DNA from: Actibacterium lipolyticum
GTDB taxonomy: Bacteria > Pseudomonadota > Alphaproteobacteria > Rhodobacterales > Rhodobacteraceae
Length of the DNA stretch: 64,000 bases
NCBI RefSeq assembly: GCF_900184935.1
Contig: NZ_FXYE01000002.1
Location: forward strand, 1,240,001-1,304,000
Reading direction: 5' to 3'
The translations under genes and the position numbers were made by a program. The notes beneath the pieces are model-generated. The model had not been told where the DNA came from. It searched no databases and was given only the letters and a program-made list of their open reading frames with translations. Shown here one piece after another: positions 9,290-16,929 of this stretch. The first letter of the stretch is position 1. Each line of letters opens with the position of its first letter.

Positions 9290-10021
9290 ATGACCGCCCA
9301 AACCGCAAATGACCGCCTTATCGTTGCCCTTGATGTGCCCGATGCCCTGTCTGGGCTTCAGATGGCAGAACAAATCGGCGATGCCGTGTCGTTCTACAAA
9401 ATCGGTCTTGGGATGCTTACTGGCGGTGGGCTGGCCCTTGCGCAAGAACTGAAAGACGAACACGGCAAGCGCATCTTCCTTGATATGAAGCTTTTCGATA
9501 TCGGCGCCACGGTTGAAAAAGCGGTGCGTGGTCTGGTTCAGTTCGACATTGATTTCCTAACCGTCCACGGCGACCCGCATGTCGTGCGTGCCGCGGCCGA
9601 AGGGAAAGGTGGCTCTGACACGAAAATCCTTGCCGTCACGATCCTCACGTCGATGGACCGCGCCGATCTGGATGCGAACCTGATCAAGCCCGGCGATGTC
9701 CAAGACATCGTTCTGGAACGCGCCGCTATCGCGCTGGAGGCTGGCGCGGACGGCCTTATCGCCTCGCCGCACGAAGCGGCCCTGATCCGCGCCCTGCCAC
9801 AGGCCGAAGGCAAGTTGATTGTAACGCCGGGCGTGCGCCCTGCCGGTGCTGAACTGGGCGACCAAAAACGTGTGGCAACCCCGGCGCAGGCGGTTACGGA
9901 CGGTGCAGATCACATCGTTGTGGGCCGCCCGATCTGGCGCGCTGACGACCCGCGCACTGCCGCGCAGGCCGTTCAGGCAGAACTTGCCTCGGTGAAAGCA
10001 CCGGCACCAAACCGGTTCTAA
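9290..10021 (+). CDS. pyrF: Orotidine 5'-phosphate decarboxylase
   Basis: 243 residues, the family length. TIM-barrel enzyme that converts OMP to UMP, the last step of de novo pyrimidine synthesis. The diagnostic catalytic tetrad region is present: FLDMKLFDIGAT (D65-K67-D70), with IVALDV at the N-terminus and the phosphate-binding VVGRPIW at the C-terminus. The start at 9290 is set by AGGAG 8 bases upstream; the long upstream extension lacks any family similarity. Its stop overlaps the convergent next gene by 4 bases. Confidence 0.97.
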   Translation: MTAQTANDRLIVALDVPDALSGLQMAEQIGDAVSFYKIGLGMLTGGGLALAQELKDEHGKRIFLDMKLFDIGATVEKAVRGLVQFDIDFLTVHGDPHVVRAAAEGKGGSDTKILAVTILTSMDRADLDANLIKPGDVQDIVLERAAIALEAGADGLIASPHEAALIRALPQAEGKLIVTPGVRPAGAELGDQKRVATPAQAVTDGADHIVVGRPIWRADDPRTAAQAVQAELASVKAPAPNRF

Positions 10022-10644
10022 TAGGCGACTGTGAACACCTGTTTGATATGGGCGGGGGTTTCCACCTCGTCCATGAAGGCAATGGCATAGTCTTCTGCGG
10101 AAATCGCGCTGGTGCCTTCGGCGTCGCTTAACAATACGTCGCCGCCGACGCGAAACGTGCCTGTCCGCGCGCCAGGTGCAATCTGTGCTGCTGGCGCGAC
10201 AAACGACCAATCCAGCGTGCTTTGGGCCAGCGCATCGCGAACCGCCTTCATACCCGTTGCCTCTGGCACAATTTCGGGCGGCAGCACATTCAGCACCGGT
10301 GTGCCATCCGGCAAGTTCAGCGTACCTGCACCACCGACAACGACGACCCGCTTCCCAAGATTGGACGCCGCGCCAATAAGCGCCGCGCCAAGGGCAGTGG
10401 CATCCGCAACCGCATCGCCCGTCGAACGCGGGGACGACGCGGAAAGGATCACGTCAGCCTCTGCCGCCTTGGCCTGCAATGCATCTGCGTCTGTCGCATC
10501 AACCTTTACCGGCGTCACGCCTGCTCCCTGAACGATGTTTTCGGGCGCACGGCTTGCCGCCACAACCTGATGGCCTCGGGCGGTCGCCTCGGCCAGAATT
10601 CGCGAACCGATCATCCCGCTCGCGCCAATTAGAAACAGTTTCAT
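10018..10644 (-). CDS. NAD(P)-dependent oxidoreductase, atypical SDR (NAD(P)H-binding/NmrA-like)
   Basis: 208 residues. N-terminal Rossmann motif GASGMIGSRI and the VVVVGGAGTLNLPDG region typical of the atypical short-chain dehydrogenases annotated as NAD(P)-binding/SDR a5-like. The substrate cannot be read from sequence. It is divergent from an HxlR regulator, a common pairing in which the regulator senses electrophiles or quinones and controls the reductase. A perfect palindrome 20 bases upstream of its ATG is the likely operator. GAGGTTAAA precedes the ATG. Confidence 0.85.
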   Translation of the reverse strand: MKLFLIGASGMIGSRILAEATARGHQVVAASRAPENIVQGAGVTPVKVDATDADALQAKAAEADVILSASSPRSTGDAVADATALGAALIGAASNLGKRVVVVGGAGTLNLPDGTPVLNVLPPEIVPEATGMKAVRDALAQSTLDWSFVAPAAQIAPGARTGTFRVGGDVLLSDAEGTSAISAEDYAIAFMDEVETPAHIKQVFTVAY

Positions 10645-10663
10645 TTTAACCTCATCCGTATTA

Positions 10664-10680
10664 AGTTACGATAAGTAACT
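10664..10680. promoter_or_regulatory. Palindromic candidate operator for the HxlR regulator
   Basis: AGTTAC-GATAA-GTAACT, a perfect 6-bp inverted repeat with a 5-base spacer, 20 bases upstream of the reductase ATG and 70 bases upstream of the HxlR ATG. HxlR-family dimers bind short GTAA/TTAC-type inverted repeats, so site, position and neighbour agree. Confidence 0.6.
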
Positions 10681-10749
10681 ACATACGAAGACGGCACCAC
10701 CTGCGTAATACGCATTCTTTGGTCTCATAGTATCAAGAAGGGAACCGCC

Positions 10750-11121
10750 ATGCCCCCCGCACGACGAAGCGAAAACTTTGACTGCCCGATCCGCGATGTG
10801 CTGGACCGCATGGGCGACGCGTGGAGCCTGCTTGTGATGATGGAACTGTCGCGCGGGCCATGCCGGTTTAATGCCCTGCGGCGCGTGGTGGATGGGATTT
10901 CGCAGCGGATGCTTTCGGTCACGCTGCGCCACTTGGAACGTGACGGGCTGGTCAGCCGCACGGTACTGCCCCTGTCGCCCCCGCAGGTCGAATACGCCCT
11001 AACGGATATGGGCCACAGCTTGGTTGAACGCACCGAACTTATGCGCCAATGGGCGGTGGAAAATCAGGCCGCCGTGCGCATTGCCCGCGCCGAATACGAC
11101 AGTCGGACGGCAGCGGCCTGA
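10750..11121 (+). CDS. HxlR-family winged-helix transcriptional regulator
   Basis: 123 residues. The HxlR signature is plain: CPI near residue 14, [25 protein letters not shown], then [22 protein letters not shown] as the recognition helix and wing. These dimeric regulators often sense reactive aldehydes or quinones through the N-terminal Cys, here in [19 protein letters not shown] lies before the ATG. Divergent from the NAD(P)-binding oxidoreductase, which is its likely target. Confidence 0.93.
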   Translation: MPPARRSENFDCPIRDVLDRMGDAWSLLVMMELSRGPCRFNALRRVVDGISQRMLSVTLRHLERDGLVSRTVLPLSPPQVEYALTDMGHSLVERTELMRQWAVENQAAVRIARAEYDSRTAAA

Positions 11122-11125
11122 AAGC

Positions 11126-11392
11126 TTAATTATCGTTGATATCAGTGTCGAAGGTTTTCACTTGGCCACCCTTCAGCCCGAAGACCTTGCGCAAGGCAAA
11201 CCAAGCCGCCAGCGAAACCAGCGCAAAGATCAGCGCCAAAGTCGCCCAATGCGGCGTCAGACCAAGCGCCAAAAGCCCGCCCGTCGCGGCCGCCCCAATG
11301 GCAAACCCTAAAAAGACAAAACCCGGAGCGAGAACTTCGAGGATGGCCAGCACAACCGCGCCAGCCAGCCAGACCCACCAAAGCGCCCACAT
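11126..11392 (-). CDS. NfeD-like membrane protein (short form)
   Basis: 88 residues, two to three membrane segments (WLAGAVVLAILEVLAPGFVFLGF, then GLLALGLTPHWATLALIFALVSLAAWFAL) and a short polar tail. It matches the short NfeD type that travels with SPFH/stomatin proteins, without the usual soluble OB-fold domain. Its ATG overlaps the stop of the SPFH gene by one base (TAATG), so it is translationally coupled. Confidence 0.88.
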   Translation of the reverse strand: MWALWWVWLAGAVVLAILEVLAPGFVFLGFAIGAAATGGLLALGLTPHWATLALIFALVSLAAWFALRKVFGLKGGQVKTFDTDINDN

Positions 11393-12285
11393 TACCCACG
11401 ACCTTTCAGCATTTTGAACGCATCGCCAAACGCCTCTAGCGCGTTGGCGGGAACGATCACGGTCTGCTTGCCAGAACCCTGCCCAACAACGGTCAGCGCC
11501 TCGACCTGCTTCAGCGCGACCTGATATTGCGCCGCTTCGATACCGTGTTCTGCGATTGCCTTGGCAACAACCTCTGTCGCGAACGCCTCTGCCTCGGCCG
11601 AAATCCGGCGGGCTTTGGCAACCTGCTCAGCCGCGTAAAGCTCTGCGTCGGCAGACAGTTCGACGGCGCGTTTTTTACCCTCGGCCTCTGTCACATTGGC
11701 GCGGCGGGCGCGTTCTGCATTCAACTGCTGCAGCATCGCCTCGCGGGTGGCCTGATCAAGGTTCACGTCCAAAATCTCGGCACGCGTCACTTCGATGCCC
11801 CAGTCATCCACCGCATCTTCGACCGACCCTTTGATCGTCGAAATCAATTCGGCGCGGTTGGATTGCACCTCGTCCAGTTCCATCATGCCGATCTGGGCAC
11901 GCACGATACCCGCCACCGTGGTCGAGATCGCCGCATCAACATCGCGAATACGATAGACTGTCTTTTCAGGCTCTAGAATGCGGTAAAAGACGCTGGTTTC
12001 CACCTGAACCAACACGTTGTCAGATGTAATTGCATCTTGCGAGGCCGTGGGCAGCTGTCGTTCCAGAACCGACACCTTGTGCGCCACGCGATCAAGAAAC
12101 GGCACGATCAGGTTCAAGCCGGGGCCAAGCACCGAATGCAGACGGCCGAACCGCTCCACCACATATTTTTCAGACTGCGGAACAACCCGGACCCCCAGCA
12201 GGATGCAAAGAATAACAAAGGCTGCAAGCAGCAGGATCACCAGATTCCCACCAACCAAATCTGCCAATACCGATTGAAGATCCAT
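11392..12285 (-). CDS. SPFH/band 7 (stomatin-like, QmcA-type) membrane protein
   Basis: 297 residues. One N-terminal membrane anchor (LVILLLAAFVILCILLGVRV), then the band-7 domain (SEKYVVERFGRLHSVLGPGLNLIVPF) and a long Ala/Glu-rich helix (about residues 185-240). SPFH proteins form large ring or cage oligomers on the inner membrane that organise microdomains and modulate FtsH-type proteolysis. It is the upstream partner of the NfeD-like gene in a two-gene operon. Confidence 0.95.
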   Translation of the reverse strand: MDLQSVLADLVGGNLVILLLAAFVILCILLGVRVVPQSEKYVVERFGRLHSVLGPGLNLIVPFLDRVAHKVSVLERQLPTASQDAITSDNVLVQVETSVFYRILEPEKTVYRIRDVDAAISTTVAGIVRAQIGMMELDEVQSNRAELISTIKGSVEDAVDDWGIEVTRAEILDVNLDQATREAMLQQLNAERARRANVTEAEGKKRAVELSADAELYAAEQVAKARRISAEAEAFATEVVAKAIAEHGIEAAQYQVALKQVEALTVVGQGSGKQTVIVPANALEAFGDAFKMLKGRG

Positions 12286-12400
12286 AATTTTTACCCAATT
12301 CTATTTTCGCGCAGTATCCCAGCAGTGGCCGCCAAACTAAACTCCTTTTCGCGGAGCGTTGGGGGTTATACTTCGAACTGACACTACCCGGACACACCCG

Positions 12401-13654
12401 ATGCAAGCCCTTTGCCGTGACTGCCTAAGCGTTTTTGAAAACGCGCCGCGCTGCCCCGATTGCCGCAGCCCGCGGGTGACTGCGCATGACGAACTGTTCG
12501 GGCTGACCATCGCGCATATGGATTGCGACGCTTTTTATGCCAGCGTCGAAAAACGCGACAATCCGGAACTTGCCGACAAGCCGGTCATCATCGGCGGTGG
12601 GCGGCGTGGTGTGGTTTCAACCGCGTGCTATGTGGCGCGTATCAGGGGCGTGCGATCGGCGATGCCCATGTTCAAGGCGTTGAAGCTTTGCCCTGACGCG
12701 GTGGTGATCAAACCGCGCGGGTCCGTCTATGCCGAAGTGTCCAAACAGATCCGCGCGATGATGGAGGAGCTGACCCCCTCAATCGAACCCCTATCCTTGG
12801 ACGAAGCGTTTTTGGACATGACCGGCACGGAAAAGCTGCACGGTGCCCCGCCCGCGGTCATGCTGGCAAAGCTGCTGAAACGGATGGAAGATGAACTGGG
12901 CCTGTCCGGCTCCATCGGGCTTAGCCACAACAAATTCTTGGCCAAAGTCGCGTCGGACCTGGATAAGCCACGTGGGTTTTCCGTGATCGGCAAAGCCGAA
13001 ACCATGGCGTTTCTGGAACACAAACCCGTCCGCATGATCTGGGGCGTTGGCGCAGCGGCGCAATCTTCGCTGGAACGGGCCGGCATACGCACCTTCGCGG
13101 ACCTGCGCCGTTGGGAAAAACGTGATCTGGAAGCGCGGTTCGGTGGCTTCGGCGAACGTCTGTGGCACCTTGCACGCGGCGAAGACAAGCGCCGGGTTTC
13201 GGCCCATGCACCGCTGAAAAGCATCTCGAAAGAGACCACCTTTTTCGAAGACACCTCCAGCCTTGATATCCTTGATGGGCATATCTGGCGGCTGGCCGAA
13301 CAGGTTGCCGACCGCGCCAAGGCCAAGGGCAAAGCCGGGCGCGTCGTTGTGCTTAAACTGAAACGTTCAAACCACAGCCTGATTACCCGGCGCACCTCCC
13401 TGCATGATGCCACGCAGATGGCTGATCGCCTTTATCGTACCGCGCGGAACTTGTTTGATCAGGTTGGGGATCAAGGCCCATATCGGCTGATTGGTGTCGG
13501 TTTGGCCGACATTTCCGCCGCCGAAGCCGCCGATTCATCGGGTGATTTGCTGGACCCGCAGGCGAAACAACGCGCAAAAGCCGAACGCGCCACTGACGAG
13601 ATTCGCAAAAAGTTTGGTCGCGACGCGATTCTAAAAGGCCGCGCGCTACGCTGA
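12401..13654 (+). CDS. dinB: DNA polymerase IV (Y family) with N-terminal zinc ribbon
   Basis: 417 residues from the ATG at 12401. Residues 1-25 hold a CxxC-x9-CxxC zinc-ribbon (C5, C8, C18, C21) that E. coli Pol IV lacks. The Y-family palm follows: HMDCDAFYASVE (D41, D43) and SLDEAFLD (D134, E135), then thumb HhH motifs and the little-finger domain. It performs error-prone translesion synthesis. SD is weak; a TTG 14 codons upstream is possible. No convincing alphaproteobacterial LexA box is seen in the 115 bases shared with the divergent SPFH gene. It converges closely on the next gene. Confidence 0.95.
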   Translation: MQALCRDCLSVFENAPRCPDCRSPRVTAHDELFGLTIAHMDCDAFYASVEKRDNPELADKPVIIGGGRRGVVSTACYVARIRGVRSAMPMFKALKLCPDAVVIKPRGSVYAEVSKQIRAMMEELTPSIEPLSLDEAFLDMTGTEKLHGAPPAVMLAKLLKRMEDELGLSGSIGLSHNKFLAKVASDLDKPRGFSVIGKAETMAFLEHKPVRMIWGVGAAAQSSLERAGIRTFADLRRWEKRDLEARFGGFGERLWHLARGEDKRRVSAHAPLKSISKETTFFEDTSSLDILDGHIWRLAEQVADRAKAKGKAGRVVVLKLKRSNHSLITRRTSLHDATQMADRLYRTARNLFDQVGDQGPYRLIGVGLADISAAEAADSSGDLLDPQAKQRAKAERATDEIRKKFGRDAILKGRALR

Positions 13655-13656
13655 CC

Positions 13657-14517
13657 TTATTCAGCGGCCATTGGCAGTTCATCCCGCCCAATGGCCACAA
13701 TCTCAGCGATGACAGAGGCGATCACACGGCGGAAATTTTGGAAGTTGCCATTCGGGCGGACCATCTGTTCGTTCATGTAAAGCGAACGGTCAATTTCGAT
13801 TTGCACGGCATGCTGCGACTTCGACGGGCGGCCATAATGCTGCGTGATGTAAGCCCCTGCAAAGGGTGCGTTACGCGCGACCTTCAGCCCCGCCTTTACG
13901 AAGGCAGCCTCTAGCCGTTCCATAATGTCACCGTGGGCGGCGGCGCCGAACCGATCCCCCAACACGACTTCGGGGCGCGGCTGGCCCGACCGGGTGATCC
14001 CATCAATCGCTTCGTGCGGCATAGAGTGACAGTCGATCAAGATGGCTTCGCCAAAGGTATCGCGGCTTTCATCCAACAATTCCTGAAGCTTACTGTGGTA
14101 AGGATGCCAATGTTCGTCCAATCGCGCCTGCGCCTCACTTAACCCCATTTTGCCGGATTGAATGGCACGACCATTCGCAACAACACGTGGAATCACGCCC
14201 AGCCCCGAACTGACCCGCGGATTATGAGAGCTTTTCTTGACCCCCTCAATCAACGCCGGATCCAGCTCATCCGGGCTGCGATTCAGATCGACATAGGCCC
14301 GTGGCAAACAGGCGGAGAGCAGCGGCGCGCCCATGGATGGCGCATCCGAGAACAGCAAATCGACAAATGCGTCTTCGGAAGATCGCACCGCATGTTCATC
14401 CAGAACCGATTTTCTTAGGAATGCCCAAGGATATTCTCGCCCACTGTGCGGCGAAGAAAACACGACACTTGTGGTGCGCGCGTCGGGCATTAAAAGGGAA
14501 TACGGCGACTTGGACAT
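13657..14517 (-). CDS. N-formylglutamate amidohydrolase family protein
   Basis: 286 residues. The metal-dependent amidohydrolase pattern of the FGase family is clear: FSSPHSGREYP near the N-terminus, LLSACLPRAYVDLNRSPDELD, IDCHSMPH in the middle and a late AVQIEIDRSLYMNE. The family hydrolyses N-formylglutamate to glutamate and formate (histidine degradation). With no hut genes nearby, a related N-acyl amino acid or formamide substrate is equally possible. The ATG at 14517 is set by AGGAGTAGGT just upstream. Confidence 0.9.
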   Translation of the reverse strand: MSKSPYSLLMPDARTTSVVFSSPHSGREYPWAFLRKSVLDEHAVRSSEDAFVDLLFSDAPSMGAPLLSACLPRAYVDLNRSPDELDPALIEGVKKSSHNPRVSSGLGVIPRVVANGRAIQSGKMGLSEAQARLDEHWHPYHSKLQELLDESRDTFGEAILIDCHSMPHEAIDGITRSGQPRPEVVLGDRFGAAAHGDIMERLEAAFVKAGLKVARNAPFAGAYITQHYGRPSKSQHAVQIEIDRSLYMNEQMVRPNGNFQNFRRVIASVIAEIVAIGRDELPMAAE

Positions 14518-14572
14518 ACCTACTCCTGACTCGATAACTTTATAACGACAAATAGGAAGTTGCCAAAAGCCC

Positions 14573-14601
14573 TTGAACCCTTTTCCGACTCCTTTTATAG
14601 A
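14573..14601 (+). promoter_or_regulatory. Sigma-70 promoter of tRNA-Val/rpmJ
   Basis: TTGAAC (14573-14578), 17-base spacer, TATAGA (14596-14601), a near-consensus housekeeping promoter about 65 bases upstream of the tRNA and correctly oriented. The distance implies a short 5' leader. Confidence 0.75.
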
Positions 14602-14611
14602 CACGCGAACC

Positions 14612-14640
14612 GACGCGGTCCCTCCGCGTCCTTATCTTTT
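14612..14640 (+). other. Leader hairpin with U-rich tail upstream of tRNA-Val
   Basis: GACGCGG (14612-14618) pairs perfectly with CCGCGTC (14624-14630) around TCCCT, followed by CTTATCTTTT. It begins just after the predicted transcription start. It has terminator shape but sits ahead of the tRNA, so it may be a processing or attenuation element. Confidence 0.5.
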
Positions 14641-14665
14641 GGGGACGACGGGATCTGGCGGTGAC

Positions 14666-14740
14666 GGGCGGTTAGCTCAGCGGTAGAGCACTACGTTGAC
14701 ATCGTAGTGGCCACTGGTTCGATCCCAGTACCGCCCACCA
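14666..14740 (+). tRNA. tRNA-Val (anticodon GAC)
   Basis: 75 bases including an encoded CCA. The cloverleaf is complete: acceptor stem GGGCGGT/ACCGCCC, D arm TAGCTCAGCGGTAGAGC, anticodon stem CTACG/CGTAG with loop TTGACAT (anticodon GAC), and T arm ACTGG-TTCGATC-CCAGT. It reads GUC and GUU valine codons. A small hairpin (CTGTCT-TTAC-AGACAG, 14749-14764) follows directly, probably marking the 3' processing junction before rpmJ. Confidence 0.98.
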
Positions 14741-14811
14741 TGAATTTGCTGTCTTTACAGACAGATAGTGCAACCTAGGCGCACGCAGCGCCGCGAATGA
14801 GGAGAAGACCC

Positions 14812-14937
14812 ATGAAGGTCAGGAACTCGCTCCGCTCGCTTAAGCAGCGTCACCGCGACTGTCGCGTCGTGCGCCGCAAGGGCCGTGTCTACGTCATCAA
14901 CAAGACGCAGCGCCGCTTTAAAGCCCGTCAGGGCTAA
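14812..14937 (+). CDS. rpmJ: 50S ribosomal protein L36 (41-residue form)
   Basis: 41 residues: [20 protein letters not shown]... ending [10 protein letters not shown]. The longer 41-residue alphaproteobacterial L36 has lost most of the zinc-binding cysteines of the 37-residue form; only one Cys remains here. It is a structural protein of the large ribosomal subunit. GAGGAGAAG lies 5 to 12 bases before the ATG. It lies 71 bases downstream of tRNA-Val with no promoter that I can see, so the two may share a transcript that ends at 14959-14989. Confidence 0.97.
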   Translation: MKVRNSLRSLKQRHRDCRVVRRKGRVYVINKTQRRFKARQG

Positions 14938-14958
14938 GCGATCAACGGATCAAAATTT

Positions 14959-14989
14959 AAAAGCCGTCCCTTCGTGGGGCGGCTTTTTT
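14959..14989 (+). terminator. Rho-independent terminator after rpmJ
   Basis: AAAAGCCGTCCC pairs with GGGGCGGCTTTT (one G-U pair) around TTCGT and is followed by a T-run. Confidence 0.93.
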
Positions 14990-15100
14990 CGTTTCAAACA
15001 TGCGCTTATTGCGCCTGATCAAAGTGACCCTGCCGCGAATCTGTGAGGTTGGCCCTGTCGGATGCCACCTCAACGCCCTGCCAACTGCTCAGAGATTCGC

Positions 15101-16918
15101 ATGACCACCCAGCACACAGACACCGCGTCGCCGAACATTGCGCTTGTTCCCAACCTGCCAGCAGTTTCAAAACCTGTTCCGCCCGTGCCGAACGGGAACA
15201 CACCAACACCGCACCCCTATGAAACGCTCGACCGGGCGTCGCGGGCGATGCAGGCGCGGCTAACCAACGGGGTGTCCCCCCATGCTGCTGCGGCGGCGCT
15301 GGCAGACTGGCTGATGCACTTATCCCGCGCACCGGGCCGTCAGGTGGAATTGGCCGAACGCGCGCAGGCCAACCTGACCAAACTTGCGCTTTATTGCGGA
15401 CAGACTGGGGCCGCGGCGCCGTTCACCCCGCACCAAAACGATCACCGTTTCAGTCACGAAGGCTGGAACAAGCCGCCGTTCAATCTGTGGAAGCAATCGT
15501 TTCTGGCAACCCAAGACTGGTGGGAACACGCAACATCCGAAGTTCGTGGCACGCGCAAACATTCAAGCGATCGCGTGGGTTTTATGACGCGGCAATTCCT
15601 TGATGTGTTTTCGCCTTCCAACTACCCGCTGCTGAACCCAGAAATATTGCAGGTTACGGCGGAAACCGGCGGGCAAAACCTTGTCGAAGGCGCGCAGAAC
15701 TTCACCAAAGACATGTTGGCGAAACTGTCCGGCACACCTGCGTCCGAGGAAGCCAAGTTTCAGGTCGGCCACAACCTAGCCTGCACCCCCGGCGAAGTTG
15801 TTTTCCGAAATGAGCTGTTTGAGCTGATCCAATACGCCCCGCAAACCGAACAGGTCAAAGCAGAGCCGATCCTGATCGTTCCCGCATGGATCATGAAATA
15901 CTACATCCTTGATCTTAGCCCCGAAAACTCTTTGATCCGCTATCTGGTGTCCAAGGGTTACACCGTCTTTGCGATTTCATGGCGCAATCCGTCGGCCGAA
16001 CAGCGTGACCTTTCCCTTGATGATTATCGCCGTCTTGGCGTGATGGCGGCGCTGGATGCTGTTGGTCAGATTGTCCCTGACCAAAAGATCCACGCCTGCG
16101 GGTACTGTCTGGGTGGCACAATCCTTTCCATCGCTGCGGCCACGATGGCACGGGAAAACGACGCCCGGCTTGCCTCTATTACGCTTTTGGCGGCGCAAAC
16201 GGATTTCACAGAAGCAGGCGAATTGATGATGTTCCTTGATGAAAGTCAGGTCGCCTATCTGGAAGATATGATGTGGGATCAGGGCTATCTAAAGCAGGAA
16301 CAGATGGCCGGAGCATTTCGCGCCCTACGCGCCGAAGACCTGATCTGGACCCGCGCCGTGCGCCGCTACATGCTTGGCCAAGACGACGCCCAGTTCGACA
16401 TTTCGGTCTGGAACGCGGATGCCACCCGAATGCCATACCGAATGCATTCTGAATACCTGCGAAGTCTGTTTCTTGAAAACCGCCTGACAGGCGGGCGCTT
16501 TTCTGTCGAAGGCAAGGTCATTGCCCTGAAAGATATCAGCGCGCCCTTTTTCGTGTTGGGAACCGAACGGGACCATATCGCGCCGTGGCGGTCGGCCTAT
16601 AAAACCGCGCTGTTCACCGATTCAGATCTGACGTTCGTGCTTACAAAGGGCGGCCATAACGGCGGGATTCTAAGTGAACCGGGGCATCGCGGGCGACATT
16701 ACCGGATCGGTCACCGCGCACCGGGCAAGCTGTATATGGACCCCGACACATGGGCGCAAAAGCATCCGGCCAAAGACGGTTCGTGGTGGGATGAATGGGC
16801 CAACTGGCTGAACGGGAAAAGCAGCCCCGATCTGGTTCATCCGCCCCAGATGGGCGACCCGGAACAGGGCCTGCCCATCTTGGCCCCCGCACCGGGGACC
16901 TATGTCTTTCAAAAATAG
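15101..16918 (+). CDS. phaC: Class I poly(3-hydroxyalkanoate) synthase
   Basis: 605 residues from the ATG at 15101, typical of class I PhaC. Polymerises (R)-3-hydroxyacyl-CoA into PHA storage granules. The alpha/beta-hydrolase core carries the lipase-like box GYCLGG with nucleophile C336, catalytic D491 in ERDHIAPW and H519 in GGHNGGI. The N-terminal domain (PFNLWKQSFLATQDWW) is characteristic. SD is weak. No phasin, phaR or depolymerase gene adjoins it here, so regulation and granule proteins are encoded elsewhere. Confidence 0.97.
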   Translation: MTTQHTDTASPNIALVPNLPAVSKPVPPVPNGNTPTPHPYETLDRASRAMQARLTNGVSPHAAAAALADWLMHLSRAPGRQVELAERAQANLTKLALYCGQTGAAAPFTPHQNDHRFSHEGWNKPPFNLWKQSFLATQDWWEHATSEVRGTRKHSSDRVGFMTRQFLDVFSPSNYPLLNPEILQVTAETGGQNLVEGAQNFTKDMLAKLSGTPASEEAKFQVGHNLACTPGEVVFRNELFELIQYAPQTEQVKAEPILIVPAWIMKYYILDLSPENSLIRYLVSKGYTVFAISWRNPSAEQRDLSLDDYRRLGVMAALDAVGQIVPDQKIHACGYCLGGTILSIAAATMARENDARLASITLLAAQTDFTEAGELMMFLDESQVAYLEDMMWDQGYLKQEQMAGAFRALRAEDLIWTRAVRRYMLGQDDAQFDISVWNADATRMPYRMHSEYLRSLFLENRLTGGRFSVEGKVIALKDISAPFFVLGTERDHIAPWRSAYKTALFTDSDLTFVLTKGGHNGGILSEPGHRGRHYRIGHRAPGKLYMDPDTWAQKHPAKDGSWWDEWANWLNGKSSPDLVHPPQMGDPEQGLPILAPAPGTYVFQK

Positions 16919-16929
16919 GCGCGACCAAC

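Noticed and set aside
12286-12400. LexA (SOS) box upstream of dinB
   Set aside because: No GTTC-N7-GTTC pair was found in the intergenic region.
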